Assembly (NCBI RefSeq): GCF_030253575.1
Contig: NC_080561.1
Coordinates: 24,463,564-24,527,563 of the forward strand
DNA length: 64,000 nt
Direction: 5' to 3'
Source: Rhododendron vialii
Taxonomy: Eukaryota; Streptophyta; Magnoliopsida; Ericales; Ericaceae
Under the pieces are notes generated by a model that saw only the letters and a list, made by a program, of their open reading frames with translations, was not told the DNA's origin and ran no database searches. Numbering within the stretch: position 1 is the stretch's first letter; each line of letters starts with the position of its first letter. The position numbers and the translations under genes were made by a program. Shown piece after piece: positions 12,847 through 24,566 of the stretch.

Positions 12847-13057
12847 AATGTTGTTTTACCTTACTATCTTTTCACCATCTTCAAGATGCACAGCCCTGTC
12901 AAAAACAGCTTCTAAGCCCTACAAAACACAAAGAAATGAAATGGCATAGCAAGGCATCATAGCAAATTACACCTGCCCCACGCATTTGAAACATTGGAGC
13001 CATATCAACTGGCTTGACGATGAGCATGGCATATGAATGGTGAAGAGTATCACCTTT

Positions 13058-13210
13058 TATGTTAGTACCCCCAGCAAGATTCTGAAGTTCCTCCACAGAG
13101 GCAAGAGACATCGCTTTCACTTGATTCAGAGAAAGTGCATGACCCAAAGTCATTCCTCTGTCTCATCTTAAAACAGCCTCTTCCACTGTTGAGTCTGAAG
13201 TATTTTCTGA
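13058..13210 (-). pseudogene. BIG5-like remnant: linker and VEELQNLAGG exon
   Basis: Minus-strand translation gives MTLGHALS, then SLASVEELQNLAGGTNIKG followed by a GTGATA donor. The BIG5 family has MTLGDAL and ASVEEL(Q/H)xLxGGxDIKG at this place. A stop codon lies just before MTLGHALS. The next exon (12873-12920) continues with GLEAVFDRAVHLEDG after a TTTTGTAG acceptor, so exon order and phase are still those of the ancestral gene. Confidence 0.8.
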
Positions 13211-16200
13211 AGCAAGTTCTTTATGTGGGACAGAACTAGATGTGGTAGAGACCTAACTGCCTGAGATGAATAAGACTCTAAGAATACAGTGGAAGCAACT
13301 ATAGTGTGTACATGCTCATGCATCAGACAGGAAACAAAAATAATGCAAGATATGTTTTGAATTCCCCCAGATCAGTTTCCATTCGCCCAAATATGATGCT
13401 GATCATTTGGGTCAACGTCGCCTTTGACGTTGCTTGGTTCACGGGACTCTTGCTAAAACCCAAAAGAGTTCCTATCAATTTTCACATAAAGTTGACAACT
13501 TGACGTTACACTAACAGTGCAAAAGTTATAACCACCACCTGTTAAGAGCAATATTATAACAAACTCTGATTACTCCCAGCAATGGTTCTCCATGAACTGC
13601 ACATCAAGAAGGTGAATAGCAAGTTAATCCTTCGTCAGTTCAATCCAGATTGTTCCTGAAATTCAATAAAACTACTGGTAAAAATAAGTTAATTATAAAT
13701 CTGATTTCAGAAGCAATTGCAATGTGATTGTTTTGTCATCTTGGATTGCCCATCCGTAAGATAACTGGAAAAGTGAAGGTAGCCTAATGCAATCTATCTC
13801 ACGAACCCTCCACTAGGAGGACCACACCGGAAGGAAAGGTATTTATAGTTACTTAGCCCTTTGTTGTTAAAAGCAATCTGTTGGGCTCTAGGCACAAGGA
13901 GCAAGCTTCATTGAAGCGAGTGGATCGAGTAGAGCAGAAATAGAAAATATAGGTTTTAGAGTTATAGTTAACTATAGGAAATCAGACCCAATTACCAATT
14001 CAAATGGCAATTTGCAGAGAAAAAGAAAAAAAAAATCCAACAACAGTACAAAAAAGTTGACCTGAAAGGCAACAAAAGAAAACCTAGAGGCAAAGACGTA
14101 TATAACAAAAAAAGGTGGAGGAGTGGACTCGATCGACCAATGTAAAACTTGTCGATTGTGACTACTAGAGACTTCAATCGAGCTTGTCGATTGGTGGTAT
14201 GGAGTCTGGATTGTACCAAAAAACATTTTCGTTCTTTTTTATTATTATTTAGGGTTAAAAAATTTACCTTTCTTTTAATTTTTTAAAGCAACTAGAAAGA
14301 GGTGTCCACCTCTTGCGCCTTATGGTAGGTTTCTTTCACGTTGCTTTGCCCCACCCTCCGTAAGGCGCACAACTTGTCAAGCCTCGGGTCTAGCCGTCTA
14401 GGTGCACGCCTAGGCATGCCTTTTATGTGGGACAAATTCTAACACTCTACACCCCAACCGGCAACCACACTTAAATAGACGAACAAAAGGATCCAAAATA
14501 CTGAGAGAACAACCAAATAAAGTGCACTTATGGAGGAAACAATAGGGAGCTTAATCATTAACGAAATAGAGTCTTCCACAATAACCTTTGAATGACTAGA
14601 TCTCATTCATGTTCAAACATCCAATTCTGAACCAATTAACAATGAGTAAGAGGCTGCACGTCTCACAAACTAATTTCGCAAATCATAATTAATTTCAGCA
14701 ACCAACACTATTTACGCCATCGGCTTCTTCTAATTGTGTATAATAATGGTAAGGTGGCCCCGACTTTTAGTTACCAAGTGCTATTCATCATGAACCGAAG
14801 AAGGTAAAGGGGTCAACTTGCTCTTGACAGGAAAATAAAAATCAAATGCAGTAAAATTCTTATAAATAGCCCCATCGTGGCGGGATAAACTAGGTTACCA
14901 AGTGCTATTCATCATTGGGAACTTCTTTAGAATTGCCAATTCTGGTAGTTTTGACAAATTTCGGTTGAACAGAGACAAGAGACAAGGTTGACTTGGCAGT
15001 GAAAAAATAACAAATTACAGTACTTGAAGGTAAAGAAGAGAATAACGTGGTCAAGAGACAAGTCAACTTTGTTCTTCTACTTGTGTTTGTACATTGGTGT
15101 TTCACAAGTTACGGAATGCAACAAGAAAGCAAAAGCTTTCTGAAAAAACGTTTTCTTTTCCATTTTTGGTTTACTTGTTAGGAGTGCAATGCAATATTTA
15201 CGACAAGTTTGATGCTATTGATTCTTTTTGGAATACAGTTTATCATTTTCACAATTTATTGAGCAGAAGTTTTAGGGGTCACCAGTAAACCACTAAACCT
15301 TTAGTTCTATTTGAATCAAGTAACAAACTTTATCTTATTTGGTTTTGGTTGGTGTAGAACAGTCTATCAGTAAAGCTTTTATTACTGTCTCATTTGTTAA
15401 TCAAAATCATTGCAGGAACTCGGAAGAGTCTAAAACAAAAACAACAGTACCCATGTAATCCCCAATCGATGTGTGTATTGGCTGGGGACAAACCCAACCT
15501 TTGGCAAACATATGCCCAAAGTGGCTGCTCCCAAAAAGTTTTAGCACTAAAATAGCATCCCCCTACACCTTCAAAATCGAGGAATGGACGTTATTGCCGT
15601 GGAACCATGCCCCAAATTCAAGTTGGAAGGCATTATTGAAGGCAAGCCTAGAGACCAGATTCAACTCCTGAGCTAATTACCTTGCTTCCTTCATTCAAAA
15701 TCCAGAACATAGTAAATGGATATGCACTCTTCCTTTTCAGTAAAAAAGTTGGATTTAAGAGAAATGGAAAATGTGTTTGCCCAAATCTGTCAACCTTTGT
15801 CAGGTGACTCAGGTTGAACACCATTATAGGCCCTAGTTATTTACTCTTTTGGCCCTCAAACAGCCTAAGTTCCAAAAAGCCAGCTTGCAAAACCAAGCTT
15901 AACTTTTGCAATTTTTCATTATTCAGACCCAGGAATGTAACTTCCATTCAAACCCCAACTAAGAATCTATTCCTAAGACAAACCCACCACAAGGCAAAAC
16001 TCAAATTATTTGTGGTTTGGTCATTAGTTTTTCCAGAGTATCATACATGATAAACAAATTTGTTGCAAGAAGTGTGGAAAGCTTCCGTGCTAATTTGCCC
16101 ACAACAATAAAAAGGGAACTGTGGGGACTCAAAATTCCATAGTTAACTTCAAAAGTGAAGCACCCACATCTCTTCCAATGAAAACCAATACTGTTAGGAA

Positions 16201-16508
16201 ACCAAGAGACTTGAATAATTCTTGAACATTATTCCAAAAAAATATTATTGTTCAGGAGATGGACCACAGAGTCCTAAAGAGACAAAAACCAAAGAGTCAG
16301 CAGTTCAAAATAAAAGCAGTGAAAGCATAATGGATCCGCATCAAAATTGGCAAAACACAACATTACATCTTCCGTTTCTAACAAAATATGATCTATGAGT
16401 CCCTCTAATATAGCACATATCACAGATTTAGTTCCAAGATTAAACATGTCGCCAATAAAAAAAATGTAACAAAAAGCTATCATAACCATTGTGACATACC
16501 TCTGAACT
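13211..16508. other. Intron-like stretch, no gene seen
   Basis: Between two BIG5-like exon remnants. One to two further BIG5 exons (LLGVIRxCYNIAL, QATSKAMLTQM) would be expected here but could not be read. A direct repeat TTACCAAGTGCTATTCATCA occurs near 14772 and 14894. Otherwise only AT-rich unique-looking sequence. Confidence 0.5.
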
Positions 16509-16910
16509 TGGTGGACGATACAGCAGTAAGAAGCACCTTCAACACTTCATAACCAAAGGCAGAACCTGTCAGATGATGAATTCTCCACACAACTGCAAAC
16601 TATGTTAAGAATGTCTGTAAACAGTGCCACATTTTTACCCCCATCTAGCCCAGGATCACCCTTTAAATGGACATATGCTATGAGTTTCTGGGCTCATGGA
16701 ATTTAATCAGAATAAGTAGGACAATGAATCTGCTATATGCATTGAAAGTTTAGACAACTATAGAATGTGGTGGATTTTTGTTTTCTAATTTGTGCTGAGA
16801 TTTCACAGATAAGTTAACTTCCACTCTATCAACTAAAACAGATAATAACAAGATGACTCATTAAACCAAAACTTCTCAAAATCAAGTATGCAATCAAAAC
16901 AAGCACGTAC

Positions 16911-17162
16911 ATGTAGACAATCCAACACAAGCTGTGGACTTTCACATTATTGGATTCAAATGCAAGTCGGATTGGATTCAAAACAAGCTCCGTCTCAGCT
17001 CCTTCCAAAGGATTCCCAGCATTTGCTAAGGCTCTGGTAATAGTTGCTCTTTTTCCCATTGCCTTGCTAATTTGTTCAGTCTCATCAGCTGCTTGTGGAA
17101 CTGTAGTTGTTTCATCCGACTCGATTCCATTCTTAATAACTACAGCATCAATTTCAGGTAAA
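16911..17162 (-). pseudogene. BIG5-like remnant: N-terminal DCB-region exon
   Basis: Reads KRATITRALANAG then EGAETELVLNPIRLAFES, the conserved start of the BIG5 dimerisation (DCB) region, preceded by an acidic linker. The upstream flank ends in TAG and the downstream flank begins GTACGT, consistent with splice sites. Reading frame is lost just before the DCLH motif by a small deletion. I could not find the true N-terminal exon of BIG5 upstream. Confidence 0.8.
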
Positions 17163-19555
17163 CTACCAAAATTGATTCAATAAACACCAAGAACACTTCA
17201 TCAAAGACAAATTTTCAAAGAGAACTACAAACCAAAAAACACTCATCATTCAATAACCTATCGACTAGCATTGAATTCCCATGGCTATTGGACTAGTACG
17301 GGAACTTCAGTGTGATTGTGGATTGATTCTTCAGCATCTCTTTTCTGGTCCCTATTGAAGATTTAGAAGGCAAGATGGGTTAATAATTCTGTACATAAAC
17401 TGGGCCATTCTCACCATTGACCATTTGGGCAAGCGGTGAGAGTTCTTGTTGTATAGATGCTTTATGTGTAAAAAGTGTAGAGTTGGAATTTGCTGCTTAA
17501 TATTTTTGCCGTTGCTTGGGTCATGCTTACCTTGGTGAAGGCTATTTTTTATTGTTGGCAGAGGATGCCAGACGAGAGGTGACTGTCAATTTTAGGACGT
17601 GATGCCACATTACGGTTTATGATCGATTTGTAATTGGTAAGAGCAGAACTGTAGATCTGTTGATGCTCCACTCTGGCCTTGAAAAGGATGCTACTCTCTA
17701 CACTGTTTCTGGGGTTTAGACAACATTTTCCTTCAGTCTAAAAGTTGGGCACACGATGCATGTGCAATTTTTATTGAAGAAACACAACAATAAAATTATC
17801 TCAATCTCTTGCGCATGCAAGTGGTTATGTAAAATATTTCTTCATGCTAGCGTTTTAAAAATATCACCAACACACACACACACACACATACTTGTATGAG
17901 TAGGACCATTCTCAACTAGAAATACTTAGGATGACATGAACATAGAAGCAATTTCATTCTTAATTACAATTTCTGATAAAAGGATACGATTTCAAAAGAT
18001 GTCTTGCAATGCACATCAAGACTCCATGCTACGAACCTTTTATTTGGTACCTGAAAATGGAAGGGTTGAGCAAACACGTGCCCAATAAAAAAATCTCCAA
18101 CAAACTCTATATGCATATCAGATGAGATGTGCTTAGGGAATCCTAACATGAGCAATGATATTTTGAGTAAAATAAGAACATAAAGCACAACCATAAATTT
18201 AAAACCAAAGAACTCACACGCACACACCATTATTTCTAAATCTCAATTTCCCATCAACCATATCCCTTTTTATCAAGGTTCCGTTTCAACACCAACACAT
18301 CATGAGTGATTCCTAGCAACAAACCCATAGGTGGGACCTAGTGATATTACATGCGTTTGGGACCACGTGCATCCCCCTTTGCCCAAAGGTTAGAGCTTGT
18401 AAAGCCCATTCCTCATCCTCTCCATGTATTGGTATCCACATTCCAATTACTTAAAATCAACCATTATCCTTCACTTGTTCTCATTCCTCCATAAATTTAT
18501 CATCTAAATCAATTTCCCCTTATAAGGGCCAATATTAACCTTCATCAATTTGTCGATCTTTTTTTAGTTCCTTGTTGCGTGGTCACTAAAATGTCAGCAC
18601 AAACAAAAAATACACTAAGGAAACAATTTAGCCAATATTAGGGGGGGAAATTGAAAAAAAAAAAAGCTACTCCACATGAATAGTGGCCACTCCAAGAATT
18701 AGTGTTCACAAAATCAAAATTAACTTGATCTAAGGAAAAAATAAACAACTTTTGCACTCCTTAATACCTAATCATCTATTTTCAACAAACTACAAATTAC
18801 TAGCTAGGAAAAAACAAACTACAAACGAAAACATTTAGTTGTTTTAGTTCTTCATACGGCTAAAATTTTGATAGATAGGAGCAGGGAAAACCTAAAGAGA
18901 AATAAAGTATAACCATTTTCAGTTTTTTTTTTCCGGTAATTTTAAACATAAACATTTAGTTGTTTTAGTTCTTCATGCTCGCATACACAGTGATAGATCC
19001 AAATGTCATTCACTCCAAGACCATTTTTAGCTACCCATGTCATCATGATGTCCCAATAAGTCAGATTGTGCAATGGCATTTTATCGAGCACAATGTATGC
19101 ATTACCAGTGGAACCACGCTTTCACTGAAAAAAAAGGGAGATGCGAAGTTGTGCTCTCCCTTCTATAATACAATAGATATCCCAATGATGGGGAACACTA
19201 TTATATGATCACGAAAACAAAATAAGATCTAAAAATCGCATGTTACTTTGGAAACAAATAGAGTACAAAAAATGATCCCTAGAAGCCTTGGCCTCTAGGT
19301 TCGCATAACTGGGCCTCAAGGAAGTATAGAATCTGACTAAACGGTTTACCCAACAATCATTTGTATAGAAATATTAGATTTGCCAAGAATTAGAGAGTTA
19401 CTGTAGCCTCACTTCCATGATACAAAAATAAAAAATAAAATTCAAAAACAAAGAACGTAATACAATTCCAAATTTAACATTCTAATAGAGCCATTTGGAT
19501 GAAAGGGCAGAATTGGCACATTTGGAATGAACACAGCAAGCTCAGAAAAGATTTA
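17163..19555. other. No gene seen
   Basis: Contains a short CA microsatellite (about 17871-17888), homopolymer tracts and a direct repeat AACATTTAGTTGTTTTAGTT near 18832 and 18952. The missing N-terminal exon of the BIG5-like gene would be expected here; I could not find it. Confidence 0.5.
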
Positions 19556-19558
19556 CCA

Positions 19559-19634
19559 TTCTAGGTGTGCCATTTGGAAGCAACTCCATAATTTGTTGCC
19601 GGAGGACACCAACAATATCATCACCATCACTGGC
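19559..19634 (-). CDS. Possible orphan exon
   Basis: Minus-strand exon-like block flanked by an AG acceptor and a GTAAAT donor, reading EASDGDDIVGVLRQQIMELL then PNGTPRM. About 500 bp upstream on the same strand (20130-20290) lies sequence like a plant 5' UTR with AAACCCTAGCCCC. It does not match the BIG5 N-terminus. It may be the start of another gene whose remainder is lost, or a chance frame. Product not recognised. Confidence 0.3.
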
Positions 19635-20493
19635 TTCCTAAAAACATAAAAGAGTAGAGTCGGGGAAGTTAAAACACGAAAAAAGAAACAAATTAAGCCA
19701 GTATGGATGAAGGGTTGATCATGACTCGTGAAACTCTCTTATAACAGGAGAAAAACGGATTGAGAACAGAAGAAATAAGAAACTTCAAAAAAAAAAAAAA
19801 TCAAATAGGAGCAGGAAGATTCAAGACAAACAAATCAAAATCTTCGGAAACTCAGTATGTTCAATACTCTTCCCCTCAAATTATTTACATGTAGATACTC
19901 TCTGTTTACGCATCAAACTCCATCAAGAATTGGAATTTTAAGCAGAAAGTAAACATTCCCAAATGATTATTAGAGCAGCAGGTAATTAGGCTTTTCAAAA
20001 CTAAACATAAACGAAATAATATTAGGCGTAATGGAACTTCTAAAATTAAAATATTCAAGGTACCGAGGGCTTTCAAAAAAAGCTTTGTATAGGTCTTTCG
20101 ATCCCTTAATGTGGGCTAGCTATCAATCTAAGCATCGGCACAGAGAGCAAGAGGCGTTCTGCCTAAAAGGAAATCGCGGCGCTGGGATGTGAGAGAGGGA
20201 GGGAGCCTGATGTAGAGGAGAATGGAACGTAGGGGGCTAGGGTTTTCCCTGAGAGCCGAGAGAGGATTTAAGTTACCGTTTTCGCAGTTGACTTGACTAG
20301 CTTCTTATTCGAGGGAAAATAGTTCCCTACTTCGCAATGTGCTAGGGAATTTGTTGCATTTGGGGGAGAGTCTCATTTAGCAAAACCACGTCGTTTTAGA
20401 GGGGTTAGGGAGTTCCACCACTACAGGCTCCTCGATTCCCACGTTTTCCTAAGGGTGGGACGAGCGGGGAGGAGTGTTAGGGACAAAAAAATT

Positions 20494-20597
20494 GGCAAAG
20501 AAAAAACTCTTAAAGTCTACATGAACGGCCCAGATTCACTGTGCAGTCACAGTGAATCTGGGCCGTTCATGTAGACTTTAAGAGTTTTTTCTTTGCC
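20494..20597. repeat. Perfect 50-bp inverted repeat with 4-nt loop
   Basis: Arm 20494-20543 is the exact reverse complement of arm 20548-20597, with loop CAGT (20544-20547). The arms begin GGCAAAGAAAAAACTC and end CAGATTCACTGTG. No mismatch was found, so the hairpin is either very recent or under conversion. Most likely a short fold-back MITE; a precursor of small RNA is possible but nothing in the sequence proves transcription. Confidence 0.9.
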
Positions 20598-21303
20598 TAT
20601 TTTCTTTGCACTTAGCATTTCTCACATGCGGGAGAGAGTTAGAATGGAAGGAGGGCAGCCATTGGACCAAACCAATCTCAGACCCTCCATAAAAAAACCG
20701 TTTGGCCCAAACGATCATGAGAAATTTATAATAGATGCATTAATATGTATGTGTTTTTCTTTTGGTATTACTGTTCCAGTAAATAGAACCTATTCCAGAA
20801 ATAGGTGCATGGCAGATCTCAATGAAAAAATAGTACAAGAAAAAAACACAATCAGACCATAAAATCCATGGAAAATGAAGCAATGAGAAGAATTTCTAAC
20901 GAAACCATAAGTTCATGGATTCCAACCAACCTCTTATGCATACCAACCAAGCCTTTATTAATAAGGCACTCCCAATAAAATTATACCACAAATTATTTTT
21001 ATCTTATTTCAGAAAATACATGAATGGCAAACGTGAAAATTATAGAAAAATAAAATTTGGGTTGCAATTCAATGTGTTTTTTGATCCAATTTTTGTTTTT
21101 CTTCAATTTTCGCGTGTGCTGGTTATGTATTTACTAAAATCCGATGAACACAATTTTTGGTATAATAGATGTTATTGCCGAGATCTACAAAATGAACGGA
21201 ACCAATCATCAAAATGTGCTCAAAAAATGTCCAAAAAATTTAAAACAGAATGGAGTGGGACACCACCATCAATCCTATATCGGGTATATTTAAAAGTTTT
21301 TCT

Positions 21304-22385
21304 GTATCCCGAAGTTATGGGGACCATATGAGGACTAGGTTGGGGACTTGGGTTTGACAATCAAAAGGCCTAGCAAGCCCAGAACCCCCCACGCACCTAG
21401 CCGAAAACATGGAGCTTAACCCATTTTTAGCTTAGCCTAGAATAGGCCTAGCCCACGTAGTGGTGGAATTCTGATGGAGTATTATTTTTTTAGGAAAAAT
21501 AACAGCTCAGGACGTGTTTTGATAATTAATACCTGCCAATGACATACTGAGAACATTTATTAATGCTGAAAATGTCATTGGCAGGTATTAATTATCAAAA
21601 CACGTCATAAACCGTTATTTTCCCATATTATTATTACTGAAATTTTTTGACTGTTATTGTGTTTTACCTTCCTGTCCAAGGAATAGTTTTTTGAAAAACT
21701 ATTCATCCCCTTCATTGATCCTCTAAACCCTAGATTCATCCACTTCATTGATCGAAACTCTAAAACTATGAGAGAGATGTGCCTGAATTCAACTCGTAAA
21801 AGGAAACTCAAATGGGGAAACATCAGATGCACACACCCAACCAAACAAAACCTACCTCCCCCTGGACATCAAAGCTTGTTCAACACCTAGGCCGTCTCCT
21901 CGGTCTGCACCTCACCCTCCCCCCACCTTCCATTTTGTCGGCATTCTCTCCTTTACCTCAACCCTAAACCCCATATCCATTTTCCCAATCCAAACGACGC
22001 AACCCTTCTTTGCAGTTGCTCCTCCATTCGCTGTTTTTTAGTGATTGAAAACACAAATCTGAATCAAATTGGAGACTTACCATCACCAATTAACCTCGTC
22101 CCGCTTATGGATACAAAACACTTCACCCACCAAAAAGACCACAACCCTCTAAGAAGAACAACAACAACGGGGGAAAACGAGTTGTATTGTTTGGTGGTTT
22201 GTCGCCTCTGTTCTCTCTACCTCGTATCGTCAACAACACCATCAACCATAGAAGAAGAATGGGTTAAGCTCCATGTTTTTGGCAGGGTGGGCGTGGGGGG
22301 GCGGTCTGGGCTTGCTGGGCCTTTTGATTGTCAAACCCAGGTCCCCAACCTAGTCCTCATACGGTCCCCATAACTTCTGGATACA
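21304..22385. mobile_element. Non-autonomous DNA transposon with ~100-bp TIRs
   Basis: Left TIR (21304-21400) and right TIR (22284-22385) are inverted copies sharing GAAGTTATGGGGACC, TGAGGACTAGGTTGGGGAC and GGGTTTGACAATCAAAAGGC. The interior codes for nothing recognisable and carries a second, nested hairpin element at 21490-21622. Long TIRs suggest a MULE-type element; the target duplication is not clear. Confidence 0.75.
21490..21622. mobile_element. Hairpin MITE, copy 1 of a local family
   Basis: Inverted arms ACGTGTTTTGATAATTAATA and its reverse complement flank a short centre; termini read GGAAAA...TTTTCC. The same element recurs at 28759-28890. Nested within the TIR element at 21304-22385, so younger than it. 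Confidence 0.85.
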
Positions 22386-22715
22386 TTCTAGAGTGTCCCT
22401 AGTTTTTGATACTCACCACTACAATATATTTGACAAAATAATACTATCACCACACACAAAAGCTAGAAAGAAGAATAAATCAATTAATAGAACTCTTGAC
22501 TTCAACAAGTGATGCAACTCCTTCTTTAGTTATGAAAAACAGCTGAGCTAGAATTTTGCCCTGAAGAGACCGACTTAATAGATGTATATTTATCTAAACG
22601 TATTCTATATCATAAAATTTCAGCTTTCCAATATAAAACATTTGTTCTATATTGTTTTAGGATACTACAACACTCACATGCTTATTTTTTATTTGTGAAA
22701 GAAATAAAAGATGTA

Positions 22716-22936
22716 AAATAACTTCTTCTTTTTTTGATAACCGAGGAACAGCCCTACAGCCGAGCCATAATTGGAGCCGACTGCACAATCCAAACCTTGG
22801 GGGAACTAGCGCGGCCACACTACTCACGGCCCCCCCACTTACTATCAAGGTGCTCACCCGGTGGGAAATCGAACCCCTAACCAAGGGGAGTACTCCCAAA
22901 GTCAGTTATTCACCATTACCACTGGGACAACCCTTG
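22716..22936 (-). mobile_element. tRNA-derived SINE
   Basis: On the minus strand the element starts AAGGGTTGTCCCAGTGGTAA, with an RNA polymerase III A-box-like stretch, then a B-box GGTTCGATTTCCC about 40 bp later, and ends ...GGTTATCAAAAAAAGAAG, an A-rich tail. This is the layout of plant Au-like SINEs. No tRNA cloverleaf is complete, so it is not a tRNA gene. Confidence 0.75.
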
Positions 22937-23413
22937 AGTGTGTAAATGTAAAAAATGTAAACAGATCAAAAACTGAAACAAAATTGTTAAGATAGTAAAA
23001 AGCTAGCTATTATGCTAATACTATCAAGAATACTCAAAATTAGATCTCATATCAATCAAATTTATTTTTTCCTTTTTTTTTTTTAATAATTCAGGGTCAA
23101 CACGTACAAGTCCGCTTTTGGTTTTTTTTTTTTTTTTTTATAATTTAAGGTACTCAAGCTAGCTTACACGCCCAAACAACCCAATGGATGTGACCCAATT
23201 AAGGCACAATCGAGTGGGTGGGGGTTGGGTGCAGTCATTCCTTCTTTGTATTTAGAATAGATCGAGAAGATCATATTGTGGGATCAAATCAATATCCAAA
23301 GGATGAGGATAAATAAATTAGTCTGCACAAAGATTTAATTATTATTTTTTTTTTGATTACCAAGATTTAATTAGTATGGTAATATTGTTTTTGGGTTTTT
23401 TTTTGAAATTATA

Positions 23414-23563
23414 CAATAATTCGGGAGTTCCGCCACGTGGTACTCCAGATCACTTTATAATCACACATTCCTGTGTAGTCTACCACTAAGTCTATGAACC
23501 CCACAAAAATGTGTGATTGTAAAGTGATCTGGAGGACCAAATGACAGTACTCTTGAACTATTG
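23414..23563. mobile_element. Hairpin MITE, ~150 bp
   Basis: Arms of about 55 bp pair with several mismatches: the left contains CCAGATCACTTTATAATCAC and the right its near-complement GTGATTGTAAAGTGATCTGG; ends read CAATAATTC and GAACTATTG. No coding. Confidence 0.8.
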
Positions 23564-23648
23564 AATAATTACCCATTTTTTTGACTTATTTTTGAACAAA
23601 TGTTTGCCCGTAAAATTAGGATATGTTTGTGTGTGTGTGTTTGTTATT

Positions 23649-23890
23649 GAATATGTCGTGCGATTTTCGTCTAACGCCTTTCAAAATGGAGTTGCAAGTT
23701 TCAACACAACCAGTACTTCATTTCCTTTAAATGCCTTTGCTTAGTTTGTCGACACTCTCCATCTCAAAAAAGATCGAGACAAGTGAATTAGAGGTCGCCT
23801 CCTGTACACTGTATATTCACATACATATGACGTGGGGCTTCAAATTGCTTTGCTGGTAATTCCACAAAATATAATTGCATAGACAATTAC
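23649..23890. repeat. Dispersed direct repeat, copy A
   Basis: About 240 bp related to 31452-31695. Shared words include CCTTTC, GAGTTGCAAGTT, TGACGTGGGGCTTC/TGGCGTGGGGCTTC, TATTCACAT and AATTGCAT(A/G)GAC. The copies lie on either side of the HMA gene, 7.8 kb apart, same orientation. No protein match recognised. Confidence 0.65.
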
Positions 23891-24504
23891 TCTATCTTGT
23901 ACCTTAATCTATCGAGAGGGTAGAAAATAGAAAAGATAATGAATTAAGCTACCCAACGATGTTTATTTTTATTTATGTTCTCGTCATTTTCCTTTCATGC
24001 ATGTGGTAAATTTCTTTACGATTCCGTGATCCAGATATTGACTAAGTTGATTATTGACTTTCTTAAACATCACATAAAAATTGTTGTTTGATCACTAGCC
24101 CACCAAAAAAAACTGAGCCTTTTTCTTTAATATGCTGCTTGTATCATTCATTCCCGGTTCCAAAATATTGAACATTATACACTAAAAAAGCATTAGTCCT
24201 CCATTAGAAGGGAAAGCAAAACAATTAGCCAGCCCTATTAATTGGGTATATATGGTAGTAAGTTTTTTTTTTCCTTTGTTATACGAATACGAAAGAGAAA
24301 GGAAGCAAGTGGTATTGAATCTGAATACCTCAAAATCTACATATATTTTAGTGATGACTTGTTGCAATTAGTATTGGTTGGTTGATCTTTGGTCAGCATA
24401 TATCCCAATTAAATTGTTCATTTCACTTTGAAACTTATCTTCCTGTTGGTTGTTAGTTACCAGCTAACTTGACTTTTAAGACCCAAAGTTGGATTGACAG
24501 AAAA

Positions 24505-24505
<1 letters not shown>

Positions 24506-24563
<58 letters not shown>
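24506..24563. repeat. CT/GA microsatellite
   Basis: Uninterrupted (CT)n of about 58 bp. Similar tracts in the window: 12457-12490, 12787-12845, 27664-27704, 41378-41417, 41562-41601 (GA, directly after a TG tract at 41529-41562), and 60397-60433 (GA). Confidence 0.95.

Positions 24564-24566
<3 letters not shown>

Larger units (their letters stand above)
2750..17162 (-). pseudogene. Decayed ARF-GEF gene, BIG5/MIN7/BEN1 type
   Basis: BIG-family proteins are large Sec7-domain exchange factors that activate ARF GTPases in post-Golgi trafficking; the BIG5 type acts in plant endosomal traffic and immunity. Exon remnants, in transcript order (plus coordinates, approximate): 16911-17162, 16509-16690, 13058-13210, 12873-12920, 12053-12120, 11325-11443, 11164-11216, 10950-11043, 10722-10819, 10208-10407, 8723-8903, 6230-6790, 5605-5973, 3255-3533, 3085-3160, 2750-2885. 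Most keep AG/GT splice flanks. Lesions seen: CGA-to-TGA type stop in exon 11325-11443; CAA-to-TAA type stop in 3255-3533; one-base loss and a small deletion in 6230-6790; two-base loss near 5673; a roughly 14-base loss in 2750-2885; frameshift in 16509-16690; Sec7 first exon missing. Closer to BIG5 than BIG1-4 by motifs such as LVDWEK and [11 protein letters not shown]. Cannot encode a full protein. Confidence 0.9.

Noticed and set aside
12746..12962. Leu/Ser-repeat ORFs
   Set aside because: Translation of a CT microsatellite.
13972..14226. Hydrophobic minus-strand ORFs that look like membrane segments
   Set aside because: Phe/Leu content comes from a poly-A/AAG tract read on the minus strand; no homology recognised.
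20494..20597. Micro-RNA precursor
   Set aside because: The stem is perfect rather than bulged as in plant MIR genes, and no expression evidence can be had from sequence. Kept only as a hairpin repeat.
22716..22936. A tRNA gene on the minus strand
   Set aside because: A-box and B-box are present but no complete cloverleaf or acceptor stem; the A-rich tail marks a SINE.
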